NCBI RefSeq assembly: GCF_019710745.1
Contig: NZ_JAHKJW010000013.1
Span: forward strand, 1 to 64,000
DNA: 64,000 bases
Direction of reading: 5' to 3'
Source: Streptomyces beigongshangae
Lineage (GTDB): Bacteria; Actinomycetota; Actinomycetes; Streptomycetales; Streptomycetaceae
The number at the start of each line of letters is the position of its first letter. Within the stretch, counting starts at the first letter, position 1. The translations under genes and the position numbers were made by a program. The notes beneath the pieces are model-generated. The model did not search any database and had not been told where the DNA came from. It was given only the letters and a program-made list of their open reading frames with translations. Positions 1-8,170 of the stretch are shown here, piece after piece.

Positions 1-877
1 ACGTCGCGACCGCCGTCGGGGTGTAGGGGGCGGTGCCCGTACGGGGTGTGCCGCCGGCCGAGACGAGCCGCAGGTCGCGCTCGGCCTCCTCGGCCGACAT
101 CCGCTCGGCCGGTTCCTTGCGCAGCAGCCCTTCGACGACCGGGGCGAGCGGGCCCGCCCGGCGCGGAACCGGCAGCTCCTCGTCGACGACGGCCCGCAGG
201 GTGCTGAGTGGGGTGTCCTGCCGGAAGGGCGAGTTGCCCTCGACGGCCGCGTAGAGGAGCACGCCGAGCGACCACAGGTCGGACCCGGGCCCCGGTGTAC
301 GGCCCAGGGCCCGCTCCGGGGCGAGGAACTCGGGCGAGCCGATCACCTCGCCGGTCATGGTGAGCGCCGAGCTGCCCTCGACCGTGGCGATACCGAAGTC
401 GGTGAGTACGACGCGGCCGTCGTTGGACATCAGGACGTTGCCGGGCTTCACGTCCCGGTGCAGGACCCCCGCCTCGTGCGCGGCCCGCAGGGCGGCGAGC
501 ACCTCCGCGCCGATGTGGGCGGCCCGCTGCGGGGACAGTGGCCCCTCGGTGTCCAGCAGGTCGGAGAGCGCGATCCCGCGGACCAGCTCCATCACGATCC
601 AGGGGCGGCCGTCCTCCGTCGCCACGTCGTACACCGTCACCACGTTGCGGTGCGAGACCCGGGCCGCCGCCCACGCCTCCCGCTCCAGGCGGGCGTACAT
701 CCGCTCGGCGCCGGGGCCCGGCAGCCCGCCCGGGGCCCGTACCTCCTTGACGGCGACCTCGCGGTGCAGGACCTCGTCGCGGGCGCGCCACACCGTTCCC
801 ATCCCGCCCTCGCCCAGGGGGGAGAGGAGGCGGTAGCGGCCCGCGACCACGCGTTCACTGCCCGGTTCCTCGGACAC
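1..877 (-). CDS. Serine/threonine protein kinase, N-terminal part (runs off window)
   Basis: Hanks-type (PknB-like) kinase read on the minus strand; the gene continues past base 1, so only about 292 N-terminal residues are visible. The GTG start at 877 follows an AAGGGGGG ribosome-binding site. Visible motifs in order are the glycine loop (GEGGMGTVW), the ATP-binding lysine in VAVKEV, the catalytic loop HRDVKPGN, the metal-binding DFG in LTDFGIA, and an APE-type segment (APERA). It should therefore phosphorylate Ser/Thr on protein substrates. Any transmembrane or sensor domain lies outside the window. The upstream neighbour on the same strand is the NicO-type transporter gene, 44 bp away, so read-through from that operon is possible. 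Family assignment is certain; ligand and targets are unknown. Confidence 0.93.
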   Translation of the reverse strand, partial: MSEEPGSERVVAGRYRLLSPLGEGGMGTVWRARDEVLHREVAVKEVRAPGGLPGPGAERMYARLEREAWAAARVSHRNVVTVYDVATEDGRPWIVMELVRGIALSDLLDTEGPLSPQRAAHIGAEVLAALRAAHEAGVLHRDVKPGNVLMSNDGRVVLTDFGIATVEGSSALTMTGEVIGSPEFLAPERALGRTPGPGSDLWSLGVLLYAAVEGNSPFRQDTPLSTLRAVVDEELPVPRRAGPLAPVVEGLLRKEPAERMSAEEAERDLRLVSAGGTPRTGTAPYTPTAVAT

Positions 878-921
878 GGGCGTCCCCCCTTCGCAACCGC
901 ACGATCCTGAACAAAAGTAGC

Positions 922-2484
922 TCAACCGAGCGCGGTTGCAGCCCCCTTGAACACCAGACCCGCCCCGAGGGCCACCACCACGAACGCAGATCCGAGAGGT
1001 GTGGCCCGGCGGAGCAGCGCCGCGGTCCGGCCCCCCGACCACCGGGCGCCGTTCTCGATGGCCTTCGCGACCCCGCCGCCGACCTTGACCACGGCGAACC
1101 CGGCCGCCGTGAGGGTGAGCGCGAGCCCCGCTCCGTACGCCAGCACGAGCAGCAGCCCGAACCATGCCTTGCCGAGCGCCGCGGCACCGACGAGCACGAC
1201 GACGGCGGAAGGGCTGGGGACGAGACCTCCGGCGAAACCGAGGAGCAGGGTGTCCTTGAGCTTGAGAGCCGGGGCGTGGGTGTGGGTGTGCGGGTGTCCG
1301 TGGCTGTGTTCGTGGCTGTGCTCGTGACCGTGGCTGTGCTCATGGCCGTGGGAGTGGCCGTGCCCGTGCCCGTGTCCGCGCTGTCGCCAGGCCCGTCGTA
1401 CGAGGGTCGCGCCGGCCACCGTGACGATGGCGCCGCTCGCCACACCCAGCCAGGCGATCACCGAGGGCGCGGCCGCCGAACCGGCGGTCACGAGGATGCC
1501 GAGGGCGACCACACCGAGCGTGTGCGTGACGGTCACGGAGACGGCGAGCGGCAGCACGTCCCGCATCGTGGCGTCGCCCCGGGCTGCGGCGGTGGCAGCC
1601 ATGATCGTCTTGCCGTGCCCGGGCGCGAGGGCGTGCAGCGCGCCGAGCAGCACCGCGATGCCGAGGGCGAGCGCGGCGAAGCCCACGGTCAGGTCGTGAC
1701 GGGACACCAGGTCGTCCAGGGCCCGCGTGAAGCGGTCGGCGCCGCGAGGCAGCACGGACGAGGCGGGCGCGTCGGAGTCCTCCTCGACGAGCGCGGGTCC
1801 ACCTGGGCGTACCCGCAGGGAGGCGGCCGCCGTGTCCGCCGGTGACGACAGCAACTCCGCCGGGTACTCGGTCAGTCCACCGGAGACCGACTTCTCCGGC
1901 ACGTCCGAGGCGACGAGGGTCGTCCGGTCGCCGCGCGCCGTGACCTCGCGCCAGCCGGGTCCGTCGTCCACCGAGGAGCGAAAGCGCAGCGACAGGTTCC
2001 CGTCGGGCAGCGGAGCGGTCCAGCGGCACTCGACCCGCAGGGTGGTGAGGCCGGCCTGTCCGGGCCGTACCCGCGCGCGGCTCCCGCCGGCGGTCAGGGC
2101 GACGGCCCTCCCGTCCACGGTCAACCGGCTCCTCCCGGCCGCCGTACCGCACCGCTCACGGGCCCAGTTCCCCATCCCCGCCTTGTCGATGGCGGGCCGG
2201 GCCTGGGTCGCGGGGATCTCCGCCAGGTCCTCCACGTGGAGGACCCGCAGCTCTCCGGGTGCCGTGACGAGACCGTCGTACCGGTTGACGGTGAAGTTCC
2301 CGAGCGGATGCGCCGAAGCCGTCCCGGAGGGGAGCAGCACGAGCGCGCAGGCGGCCAGCAGCACGGCCGCGCAGGTCCCGAACGCACGCCGCCGCCGCAC
2401 GGAGGGCCCACGGCCGGGCCGGGAGCGGTCACGCGGGCCGCTCATGGGTGTGCGTGCGCGTGCGGAAGCGGAAAAGGTACTCAC
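922..2484 (-). CDS. NicO-family (nickel/cobalt-type) membrane transporter with His-rich loop
   Basis: 520-residue membrane protein. It has a basic N-terminus, a signal/TM segment around residues 35-55, and an extracytoplasmic domain from about 58 to 260 beginning HPLGNFTVNRY. Six or so transmembrane segments follow. The NicO-like motif HALAPGHGK lies at 284-292. A striking His-rich loop at about 371-403 alternates H with G, S, E and T. Families with this layout (HupE/UreJ/RcnA-like) move or efflux Ni/Co or related metals; direction and metal are inferred, not shown. The GTG start overlaps the upstream TPR gene stop by 4 bp (GTGA), indicating translational coupling. It is the last gene of the DUF4331-TPR-NicO operon. 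An internal Met at residue 14 is an alternative start. Confidence 0.85.
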   Translation of the reverse strand: MSTFSASARARTPMSGPRDRSRPGRGPSVRRRRAFGTCAAVLLAACALVLLPSGTASAHPLGNFTVNRYDGLVTAPGELRVLHVEDLAEIPATQARPAIDKAGMGNWARERCGTAAGRSRLTVDGRAVALTAGGSRARVRPGQAGLTTLRVECRWTAPLPDGNLSLRFRSSVDDGPGWREVTARGDRTTLVASDVPEKSVSGGLTEYPAELLSSPADTAAASLRVRPGGPALVEEDSDAPASSVLPRGADRFTRALDDLVSRHDLTVGFAALALGIAVLLGALHALAPGHGKTIMAATAAARGDATMRDVLPLAVSVTVTHTLGVVALGILVTAGSAAAPSVIAWLGVASGAIVTVAGATLVRRAWRQRGHGHGHGHSHGHEHSHGHEHSHEHSHGHPHTHTHAPALKLKDTLLLGFAGGLVPSPSAVVVLVGAAALGKAWFGLLLVLAYGAGLALTLTAAGFAVVKVGGGVAKAIENGARWSGGRTAALLRRATPLGSAFVVVALGAGLVFKGAATALG

Positions 2485-4040
2485 CCGGCACCGCCCAGCG
2501 CCGCCAGTGTCTTCCGGGCCAGCTCCGCGCCGACCGGTGAGAAGCCCGGGTTGAGCTCCAGCGCCGCCGACAGACTGGCGCGGGCCTCCTCCTCGTGGCC
2601 CGTGGCGCGTTCGATCATGCCGCGGTGGTGGAGGAACGTCGCGTCGCGGTAGCCGGTGGCCGTGGCGCGGCGGGCGTAGGGCAGGGCCTCTTCGTCACGG
2701 CCGTTGACGTGCAGGGCCCAGGCGAGCGCGTCCGCGGTGTGGACGGTCCTGCGGCGCTCCCACTCGGCACGCGCGGCGCGCAGGGCGGCCGCCCGGTCGC
2801 CGTGGTCCGCCGCGGCGAGCGCGGTGTCCAGGTCGGCGTTGACGCCGTTCGCGCGGGCCAGCGCCGTCCAGGCGTCGACCAGGGCGTACTGGTCGCGGGC
2901 CCTCGCCCGGTCCGTCTCGCCGTCGCGTGCCTCGTACAGCTCGCCCAGCACGACCAGCGGGCCGGGCAGCGGGAAGCGTGCCACGACCTCCTCCATCCCG
3001 CGGATCGCGGCCGCCCGGTCGCCGTTCGCCGCCTGCGCCCGGGCCCGTCCCTCCAGCGCCGGCAGGTAGGCCCTGTCGGCCCGCAGCGCCCGCTCGTAGT
3101 ACTTCAGGGCCGGCCCGTACGCGCCCTCGCGCCAGGAGAGCCCGCCCAGCGACGACGCCACGTACGCGACGTCCCCGGGCGCGGTCGCGCCGGACAGGGC
3201 CTGTTCCAGGACGCGGCGTGCCGTACGGACGTCGCCGCGCAGCTCGTGCACGTACGCGTACCGCGTGAAGACGGGAACCCCCGGGCGGCGCGAGTCGGCC
3301 TCGTCGGCCGCCTCCGCCGCCTCCTTGTAGCGGCCGAGCTCGACCAGGGCGTCGATGCGGACCGACAGCGCGCGCTCGTTGAAGGCGTTCTCGGCCAGTG
3401 CCTTCCGCGCGTACCGCAGTGCCTCGGGGAACTCGTGCCGGGCCGCGGCCAGCGCCGCCCGGCCCGCGAGCGCCGGATCGTTGCCGGGGCTCAGTTCCAG
3501 TGACCGCGCCAGTGCGCGCCGGGCCTGCGGATAGCGGGACGGGTCGCCGTCGGCGCGGGCCTGCTCGACGTAGGCGACGCCGAGCGTGGCCCAGCCGCCG
3601 GAGTCCTTGGGCTGCGCCTTCAGATGGGTCTGCAGGGCGGAGACGCCCGAGGCGAGGCTGCCGCTCGCCAGCAGCTCGGGGGCGAGCCCGGGCGCCGAGG
3701 GGACCGTGGGCGTACCGCCGTCGTCCTCGTCGCCCAGCGCCACGGCCCCGGCGGTCATCGCGACGGCGAGGGCGGCGGCGCAGGCCGCGAGCTGAAGCGC
3801 CCGGAGCCGCCCCGGCTCCCGGCGCCCGGGACCGGGAGTGGTGCCGGGGCCGGGACCGGAAGTGGTGCCGGTGCCGAGGCCGGGAACGTACGGTCCGGCC
3901 CCAGTCGCCCCAGTCGCCCCAGTCGCCCCAGTCGCCCCAGTCGCCCCAGTCGCCCCGGCCGTATCGACGGCCTCGGCGACCTCGGCGGCTTCTGCGGCAG
4001 GTTTCCTCTCCTGCGGGTCGTCGTCGCTCCGCGGGGACAT
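2481..4040 (-). CDS. Membrane-anchored tetratricopeptide-repeat protein
   Basis: 519-residue protein. The start is ATG at 4040, preceded by GAGGAGAGCGCA, an excellent ribosome-binding site; an upstream in-frame extension to 4121 has no comparable site. Order of parts: an acidic low-complexity head with a collagen-like Gly-Ala-Thr run, a Pro/Gly linker, one transmembrane helix (AACAAALAVAMTAGAVAL), then an extended alpha-helical region of TPR units (for example LARSLELSPGNDPALAGRAAL and ALKYYERALRADRAYLPALEGRA). TPR proteins scaffold protein-protein contacts. Placement between a secreted DUF4331 protein and a NicO transporter suggests an extracytoplasmic adaptor, which is inference. The gene is coupled to the downstream transporter by a 4-bp overlap. 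Confidence 0.85.
   Translation of the reverse strand: MSPRSDDDPQERKPAAEAAEVAEAVDTAGATGATGATGATGATGATGAGPYVPGLGTGTTSGPGPGTTPGPGRREPGRLRALQLAACAAALAVAMTAGAVALGDEDDGGTPTVPSAPGLAPELLASGSLASGVSALQTHLKAQPKDSGGWATLGVAYVEQARADGDPSRYPQARRALARSLELSPGNDPALAGRAALAAARHEFPEALRYARKALAENAFNERALSVRIDALVELGRYKEAAEAADEADSRRPGVPVFTRYAYVHELRGDVRTARRVLEQALSGATAPGDVAYVASSLGGLSWREGAYGPALKYYERALRADRAYLPALEGRARAQAANGDRAAAIRGMEEVVARFPLPGPLVVLGELYEARDGETDRARARDQYALVDAWTALARANGVNADLDTALAAADHGDRAAALRAARAEWERRRTVHTADALAWALHVNGRDEEALPYARRATATGYRDATFLHHRGMIERATGHEEEARASLSAALELNPGFSPVGAELARKTLAALGGAG
3901..3954 (-). repeat. Six tandem 9-bp units encoding Gly-Ala-Thr
   Basis: Six perfect copies of the + strand unit CCAGTCGCC lie end to end inside the TPR gene, encoding (Gly-Ala-Thr)n on the minus strand. 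Perfect nucleotide identity of the copies suggests recent slippage expansion, so copy number probably varies between strains. Confidence 0.95.
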
Positions 4041-4149
4041 TGCGCTCTCCTCGATCGCCCTGACGGGAAAAGTGGTTCGGACGGTGGGCGGCGCGGCCCG
4101 TGCGCCGTGGGGGACGGACACGCGCGGGCCGCGCCGGTCAGGGGGGCGG

Positions 4150-5691
4150 TCAGTAGGCCCGGCGGCGGCCGCGCCACCACAGCAGACCCGTACCGACGAG
4201 CAGGAACCCGGCCGCGCCGGAGGCCGCCGAGACGGCGATCAGCGTGGTGTCGTCCATCCCGCCCGTGCCGGTCGTCCCGGAGGCGGGTTGCAGGGCGTCA
4301 CCGAGCTGGTTGCGGACGTCGTTGCCGCCGGTCGTGCCCTTGGCCAGCGGTCCGCGCGAACCGGAGGTCGGCAGGGCGACGTACGGGAACGCCTTCCCGA
4401 ACTCCTGGTCGTTCTTGTCGACCGCGTCGCCCAGGTCGTTCTTGGCGCCGACCAGTTCGCCCTCGACGACCTGGAGGGCGATGTCCAGAACGTCGTCGCC
4501 CAGGCGGCGGCCGTTCGGGAAGCCCGCGTTGTCGCCGTCCAGCACGCCGAGGCGCTTCTCCTCGGCGGCCGGCTCGATCGAGGTGTTGAGGCGCAGCATC
4601 TCCGAAGGACGCACGTTCGGCGGCTGGTTGAGACCCTCCACGCCCTTCAGGAACACGTCGACCAGGTCGTTGCGGGGCTCGTCGGGCGCCTCGATCTTGT
4701 AGACGGCCTCGATGAGCTTCGGCAGCTCGGGGTTGGTGACGTTCTGCAGGAAGTCGCCGTCGTTCCAGGGCGCGGACGCGTTGAACTTGTCCTTGTCCTT
4801 GATCGGGTTGACGACCTCGTTCACCAGTGGCATGCCGAGGCGCGAGACCTGCCGGAAGTGACCGCCCGCGTTCTTGCGCTGCGTCGTCGACCAGATCCCG
4901 ACGACCGGCTGGTCGGCCGACTCCGCGATCATGTCGTTCGGCACCTGGAGGGCGACGGTGTTGACGTTGTAGCCCTTCAGGGTGTCGTTGCCGACCTCGG
5001 ACAGGTTCCCGCCGTACAGCAGGTCGAAGACCCGCAGGTCCAGGAAGAACGGGTCGTCGGCCTGGCCGGCGAACGTCGTCGCTCCGCCCGGGAGTTCGTG
5101 GACGGCCTGGTCGCGGAGCTTGGCGTAGTCCGGCATGGACGCCCTGCCGACGTTCGACGGTGCCACCGGCACGTCGTCCGCGACCTTCGTCCGCTTGACC
5201 AGGCGCTGGTCCTTCAGCCGCAGCAGGTCGATGTCATAGGTCTGCGTGATGTTGAGGTCGGGGTCGTCGAGGCTCTCGACCGGGCCGGTGTTGTACAGGA
5301 AGGTCCTGTCGTTCTTCGTGTGCGTCCTGAACGTGTACCGGAAGACCAGCTCGCCCTGCGCGTCACCGTTGTTGTCGATGTGCAGGTCGTACTGGGCGTC
5401 CTCGGCGAACGGGAAGAAGTTCGGTCCGCCGGCCGGTTCCTCGAACGGGATCCAGTTGGCGACGATGGTCGTCGTGTCCGGCTTGTCGGGGCTGGCGAAC
5501 GCGTACACGTCCGTGTTGTCGTACTGCGGCTGCCCCGAGATCAGCGGAGCCTCCCGGTGGCTGGAGGCGCTCGCCGTCCCCGGTTCGAGCGCGGTCGCAC
5601 CGGCGGCCGCGAGCCCGCCGGTGGCGAGCGCTCCGCAGACGAGGGTCGCGAGGCTCCTGCGTCCCGCGGACCCGCTGGTGAAAGGTGTCAT
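4150..5691 (-). CDS. Secreted, C-terminally anchored DUF4331 protein
   Basis: 513-residue protein of the DUF4331 family, whose biochemical function is not established. The ATG at 5691 follows AGAGGACGG; the longer in-frame extension to 5922 would swallow the promoter region and is rejected. The signal peptide (residues 1 to about 43) has a GRRS twin-arginine-like n-region and ends ASASSHREAP, which is typical of the family. The mature domain contains the NTDVYAFASPD and FGKAFPYVALP-type segments expected of DUF4331. The C-terminus has a transmembrane helix followed by RGRRRAY, so the protein should be membrane-tethered outside the cell. It is the first gene of the operon with the TPR and NicO genes (109 bp to the TPR start), transcribed divergently from the sigma factor gene under a matching ECF-type promoter. 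Confidence 0.88.
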   Translation of the reverse strand: MTPFTSGSAGRRSLATLVCGALATGGLAAAGATALEPGTASASSHREAPLISGQPQYDNTDVYAFASPDKPDTTTIVANWIPFEEPAGGPNFFPFAEDAQYDLHIDNNGDAQGELVFRYTFRTHTKNDRTFLYNTGPVESLDDPDLNITQTYDIDLLRLKDQRLVKRTKVADDVPVAPSNVGRASMPDYAKLRDQAVHELPGGATTFAGQADDPFFLDLRVFDLLYGGNLSEVGNDTLKGYNVNTVALQVPNDMIAESADQPVVGIWSTTQRKNAGGHFRQVSRLGMPLVNEVVNPIKDKDKFNASAPWNDGDFLQNVTNPELPKLIEAVYKIEAPDEPRNDLVDVFLKGVEGLNQPPNVRPSEMLRLNTSIEPAAEEKRLGVLDGDNAGFPNGRRLGDDVLDIALQVVEGELVGAKNDLGDAVDKNDQEFGKAFPYVALPTSGSRGPLAKGTTGGNDVRNQLGDALQPASGTTGTGGMDDTTLIAVSAASGAAGFLLVGTGLLWWRGRRRAY

Positions 5692-5807
5692 GCCGTCCGT
5701 CCTCTGTTCCAAAACCGTGGGCCGGTGGTGATCCGGGTGGGAGAGACCGCCCGAGCGGTCCGCTGCCGCGCTCGTACCGCGTCGGCCGGTGGTGCCTGAT
5801 GCACGCC

Positions 5808-5834
5808 ATTCGGAGCCGGCCGGGGAAAGGATTG
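5808..5834 (-). promoter_or_regulatory. ECF-type promoter for the DUF4331-TPR-NicO operon
   Basis: Read on the minus strand, CAATCC (5834-5829), 15 nt, then CCGAAT (5813-5808). This matches in sequence and spacing the element that drives the divergent sigma gene. The start point would fall near 5801, leaving a leader of about 110 nt before the ATG at 5691. From memory, the hexamers resemble the mycobacterial SigK consensus (CCATCC / CCGAAT), for which I recall a slightly longer spacer. Confidence 0.7.
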
Positions 5835-5876
5835 GTCCGGGATCCACCCGCGTTTTCGCGGAGCTGATCCGTAACC

Positions 5877-5903
5877 CCATCCGACGGCGTTCCCGCGCCG
5901 AAT
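5877..5903 (+). promoter_or_regulatory. ECF-type autoregulatory promoter of the sigma/anti-sigma operon
   Basis: CCATCC at 5877-5882, a 15-nt spacer, and CCGAAT at 5898-5903, lying 90 bp upstream of the GTG start of the ECF sigma gene. It has the same hexamers and spacing as the promoter on the opposite strand 43 bp away, which is what a sigma factor activating its own operon and its target operon would produce. Confidence 0.72.
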
Positions 5904-5992
5904 ACGTGAGGGCGGGACGCACCGTTCAAGGCCGCGGAGCGCAAGGCCGCGGAAGTCGCGGGAGTCGCGGGAGTCCCAGAAGGGGGAAACGG

Positions 5993-6535
5993 GTGGAGGC
6001 GGACGAACTTCTGGTGCGCGTCGCCGGGGGTGACCAGAAGGCCTTCGAGGAGCTGTACGCCCTGGTGTCCGGGCCGGTCTTCGGGCTGGTGCGCCGGGTG
6101 GTGCGGGACCCGGCGCAGTCCGAGGAGGTGGCGCAGGAGGTGCTCCTCGAACTCTGGCGCTCCGCGGCGCGCTACGACCCCGGCCGCGGCAGCGCGCTCG
6201 CCTGGGTCCTGACGCTCGCGCACCGCAGGGCGGTCGACCGGGTACGCAGCGCCCGCGCCGCCGGGGAGCGCGAACTGCGCATGGCCCGGCGGGCGAACGG
6301 CCCCGCCTTCGACCACGTGGCCGAGGAGGTCGAGGCCGGCCTCGAACGGGAGTGGGTACGCCGCTGCCTCGACCGGCTCACCACCCTGCAGCGCCAGTCC
6401 GTCACCCTCGCCTACTACGACGGCTACACCTACCGTGAAGTGGCCGAACGGCTCTCCCTGCCGCTCGGCACCGTGAAGACGCGTATGCGGGACGGGCTCA
6501 CACGACTGCGCGACTGCCTGGGAGGTGTCGCATGA
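5993..6535 (+). CDS. ECF-family RNA polymerase sigma factor (SigK-like)
   Basis: 180-residue sigma-70 family factor with region 2 (AGGDQKAFEELYALVSGPVF then EVAQEVLLELWRSAARYDP) and region 4 (LTTLQRQSVTLAYYDGYTYREVAERL then LPLGTVKTRMRDG). I place the start at GTG 5993, preceded by AAGGGGGAAAC; the in-frame upstream extension is low-complexity Gly/Arg/Ser and covers the promoter. The stop overlaps the anti-sigma ATG by 4 bp, the normal arrangement for a sigma factor held by a co-translated membrane anti-sigma. It probably transcribes its own operon and the divergent DUF4331 operon, because both promoters carry the same hexamer pair. The inducing signal is unknown; the NicO neighbour hints at metal or envelope stress. 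Confidence 0.92.
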   Translation: MEADELLVRVAGGDQKAFEELYALVSGPVFGLVRRVVRDPAQSEEVAQEVLLELWRSAARYDPGRGSALAWVLTLAHRRAVDRVRSARAAGERELRMARRANGPAFDHVAEEVEAGLEREWVRRCLDRLTTLQRQSVTLAYYDGYTYREVAERLSLPLGTVKTRMRDGLTRLRDCLGGVA

Positions 6536-7302
6536 CCAGCATCCTCCGGCTCTTCCGGCGCGGCGAACTGCACTCGCTGGCCGCCCCGTACGCCCTCGAC
6601 GCCCTGGAGCCCCGTGAGCACGGACGATTCGAGAAGCACCTGAAGCGCTGCGACGGCTGCGCCGCCGAGGTGCGCGCCCTGCGCGAGGACGCGGTCCGCC
6701 TCGCGTGGTCCACGGCCGCCCCGGCCCCCGCGGCGATGCGCGAACGGGTCCTCCTGGCCGTACGGACGACCCCTCAGGAACCGGCGCGTGCGGAACGCGC
6801 GCCGTCGCGCGCCCGCCGCCCGCCCTTCTCGCCGTTCCTGGTCCCGCTCGCCTCCACGACGGCGGCCGCCGCCCTCGTCGTCGCCGCGCTCTTCGGCATG
6901 CAGGCGTCCCGTACGCAGGACCGGCTGGAGGAGGAGAGGGCGCAGGCGCGTGAGATCGCCCACGTTCTCGCGGCGCCGGACGCGCGGGCGGGCACCGGAC
7001 GGGACACGGACGGGCAGGGCATCGGCGTCGTGGCGTCGGTGTCGCGGCGCACCGCCGTGGTGACCTCGTCCGGACTCGCCGCACCTCAGGGCGAAAGGGT
7101 CCACCAGCTGTGGCTCATGCGACCCGAGGGGAGACCGCGTTCCCTGGGGCTCCTCGACGGCGACACGCCCCTGATCGCCACCGAACTGGACCCGGACGCG
7201 AGCTCACTCGCTGTCACCGTCGAGCCGCAGGGCGGCTCTCCGCAGCCCACCACCGCACCGGTTGTCCAACTCGCCCTGGAATCGCTCGGATTCGGAGAGT
7301 GA
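6532..7302 (+). CDS. RskA-like transmembrane zinc-type anti-sigma factor
   Basis: 256-residue anti-sigma factor. The N-terminal cytoplasmic part carries a zinc anti-sigma motif, H36-x3-C40-x2-C43 (HLKRCDGC). One transmembrane helix follows at about 102-123, then an extracytoplasmic RskA-type domain (VHQLWLMRPEGRPRSLGLLDGD and SLAVTVEPQGGSPQPTTAPV). It should bind and silence the co-encoded ECF sigma factor until regulated proteolysis or a redox/metal event releases it. Translational coupling through ATGA fits stoichiometric production. Function of the pair follows from established SigK/RskA biology; the signal is inferred to be extracytoplasmic. Confidence 0.9.
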   Translation: MTSILRLFRRGELHSLAAPYALDALEPREHGRFEKHLKRCDGCAAEVRALREDAVRLAWSTAAPAPAAMRERVLLAVRTTPQEPARAERAPSRARRPPFSPFLVPLASTTAAAALVVAALFGMQASRTQDRLEEERAQAREIAHVLAAPDARAGTGRDTDGQGIGVVASVSRRTAVVTSSGLAAPQGERVHQLWLMRPEGRPRSLGLLDGDTPLIATELDPDASSLAVTVEPQGGSPQPTTAPVVQLALESLGFGE

Positions 7303-7417
7303 TCGTCAACACCCGTACCGGGGAGTGGAATCCCGCGACCGGGATACACGAGTGTCATGAGGGAGCGATAGGGTTAACCTGCCCGGGCCGGGTGCCCTCG
7401 TACGGGTGGGGAGTGAC

Positions 7418-7687
7418 ATGGAACAGATAACGGTGCGTGGCAGGGCGCGAGTCCCTGCGATCACGTGTGGGAGCAGCGCGACCAGTTCGCGCCTCGACCG
7501 CCATCTCGCGGTGCTGGGTGGCCCTGCCATCCCTCAGCGCGAAGCGGCCGAGGCGACCTCGCTGATGCGCGAACTCACCGCACGTGACACCGCGCACGAC
7601 CGCACCGGCAGAGGTGCGCGCGTGAGGCGTGTCTCGCTCTTCGCGCCGCTGCGACGGCTGCGCCGTTCCCTGTTCGGCAGCCGCTGA
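7418..7687 (+). CDS. Small conserved hypothetical protein
   Basis: 89-residue protein starting at ATG 7418, chosen over the GTG at 7406 because GTGGGGAG sits at ribosome-binding distance before it. It has no signal peptide or transmembrane helix. The N-terminal half contains ITCGSSATSSRLDRHL, and the C-terminus is strongly basic and amphipathic (RRVSLFAPLRRLRRSLFGSR), suggesting contact with membrane or nucleic acid. A TAGGGTTAACCT stretch at 7369-7380 resembles a housekeeping -10 region. No function can be assigned. I believe similar small proteins occur in other Streptomyces, but this is recollection, not a search. Confidence 0.7.
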   Translation: MEQITVRGRARVPAITCGSSATSSRLDRHLAVLGGPAIPQREAAEATSLMRELTARDTAHDRTGRGARVRRVSLFAPLRRLRRSLFGSR

Positions 7688-8170
7688 CCGGCTGCCCCGG
7701 TCGCTGACAGGCGGCCGAACCCGAACAGGACCCCGACCCGCGCCCAGGCGGACACACCGTCCCGGCGCGATGCCGCGATCCCCTCGTCCGTCATCCCCAC
7801 GGCACGCGGCAGCGCCCCGGTGTGTTCCCCGGACGCGGGTACGGGGCGCAGGGCTCGCCTGGGCCGCCCGCCCTTCTGCCACCGCTCGACTGTCCCCACC
7901 CGGCGGCGGCAGGGCTCGCGGTGGCCCCGGTGCCCCCGGCGACCCCGGACACGGAGTGATGACGGCGTGCGGGAGTGGTGTGTGCGCCGGGGCAGTGTCT
8001 CCGTGCATCGATCGCTCCAGCGGGTTGTCGCGCCCGTGGTCCGACCCCCTGAAGGATCGCGCGGTTCCCCGCGCCCCTCGAAAGCAAAAGACCGCGCAGT
8101 GTCCCCGAGTGTCCCCGTGTCCGAAGGGCGCCCCTGAAGAGGATCCGCGAAGCGTGTGGTCGGCGTGTGG
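7688..8170. other. Long intergenic region without a convincing gene
   Basis: About 480 bp between two convergent genes. ORFs across it on both strands are proline/arginine-rich frame shadows with no ribosome-binding site or recognisable family. The only structured element I can name is a copy of the dispersed repeat near 8055-8084. Confidence 0.6.
8055..8084 (-). repeat. Dispersed intergenic repeat, copy 1
   Basis: Contains TTCCCCGCGCCCCT on the + strand, flanked by GATCGCGCGG and CGAAAG. The same core recurs in intergenic DNA near 24.05, 26.78, 46.11 and 46.15 kb. Confidence 0.75.

Noticed and set aside
7534..8008. Several short ORFs on both strands between 7.5 and 8.1 kb
   Set aside because: Arg/Pro-rich, no ribosome-binding sites, mutually overlapping, no family resemblance; treated as non-coding.
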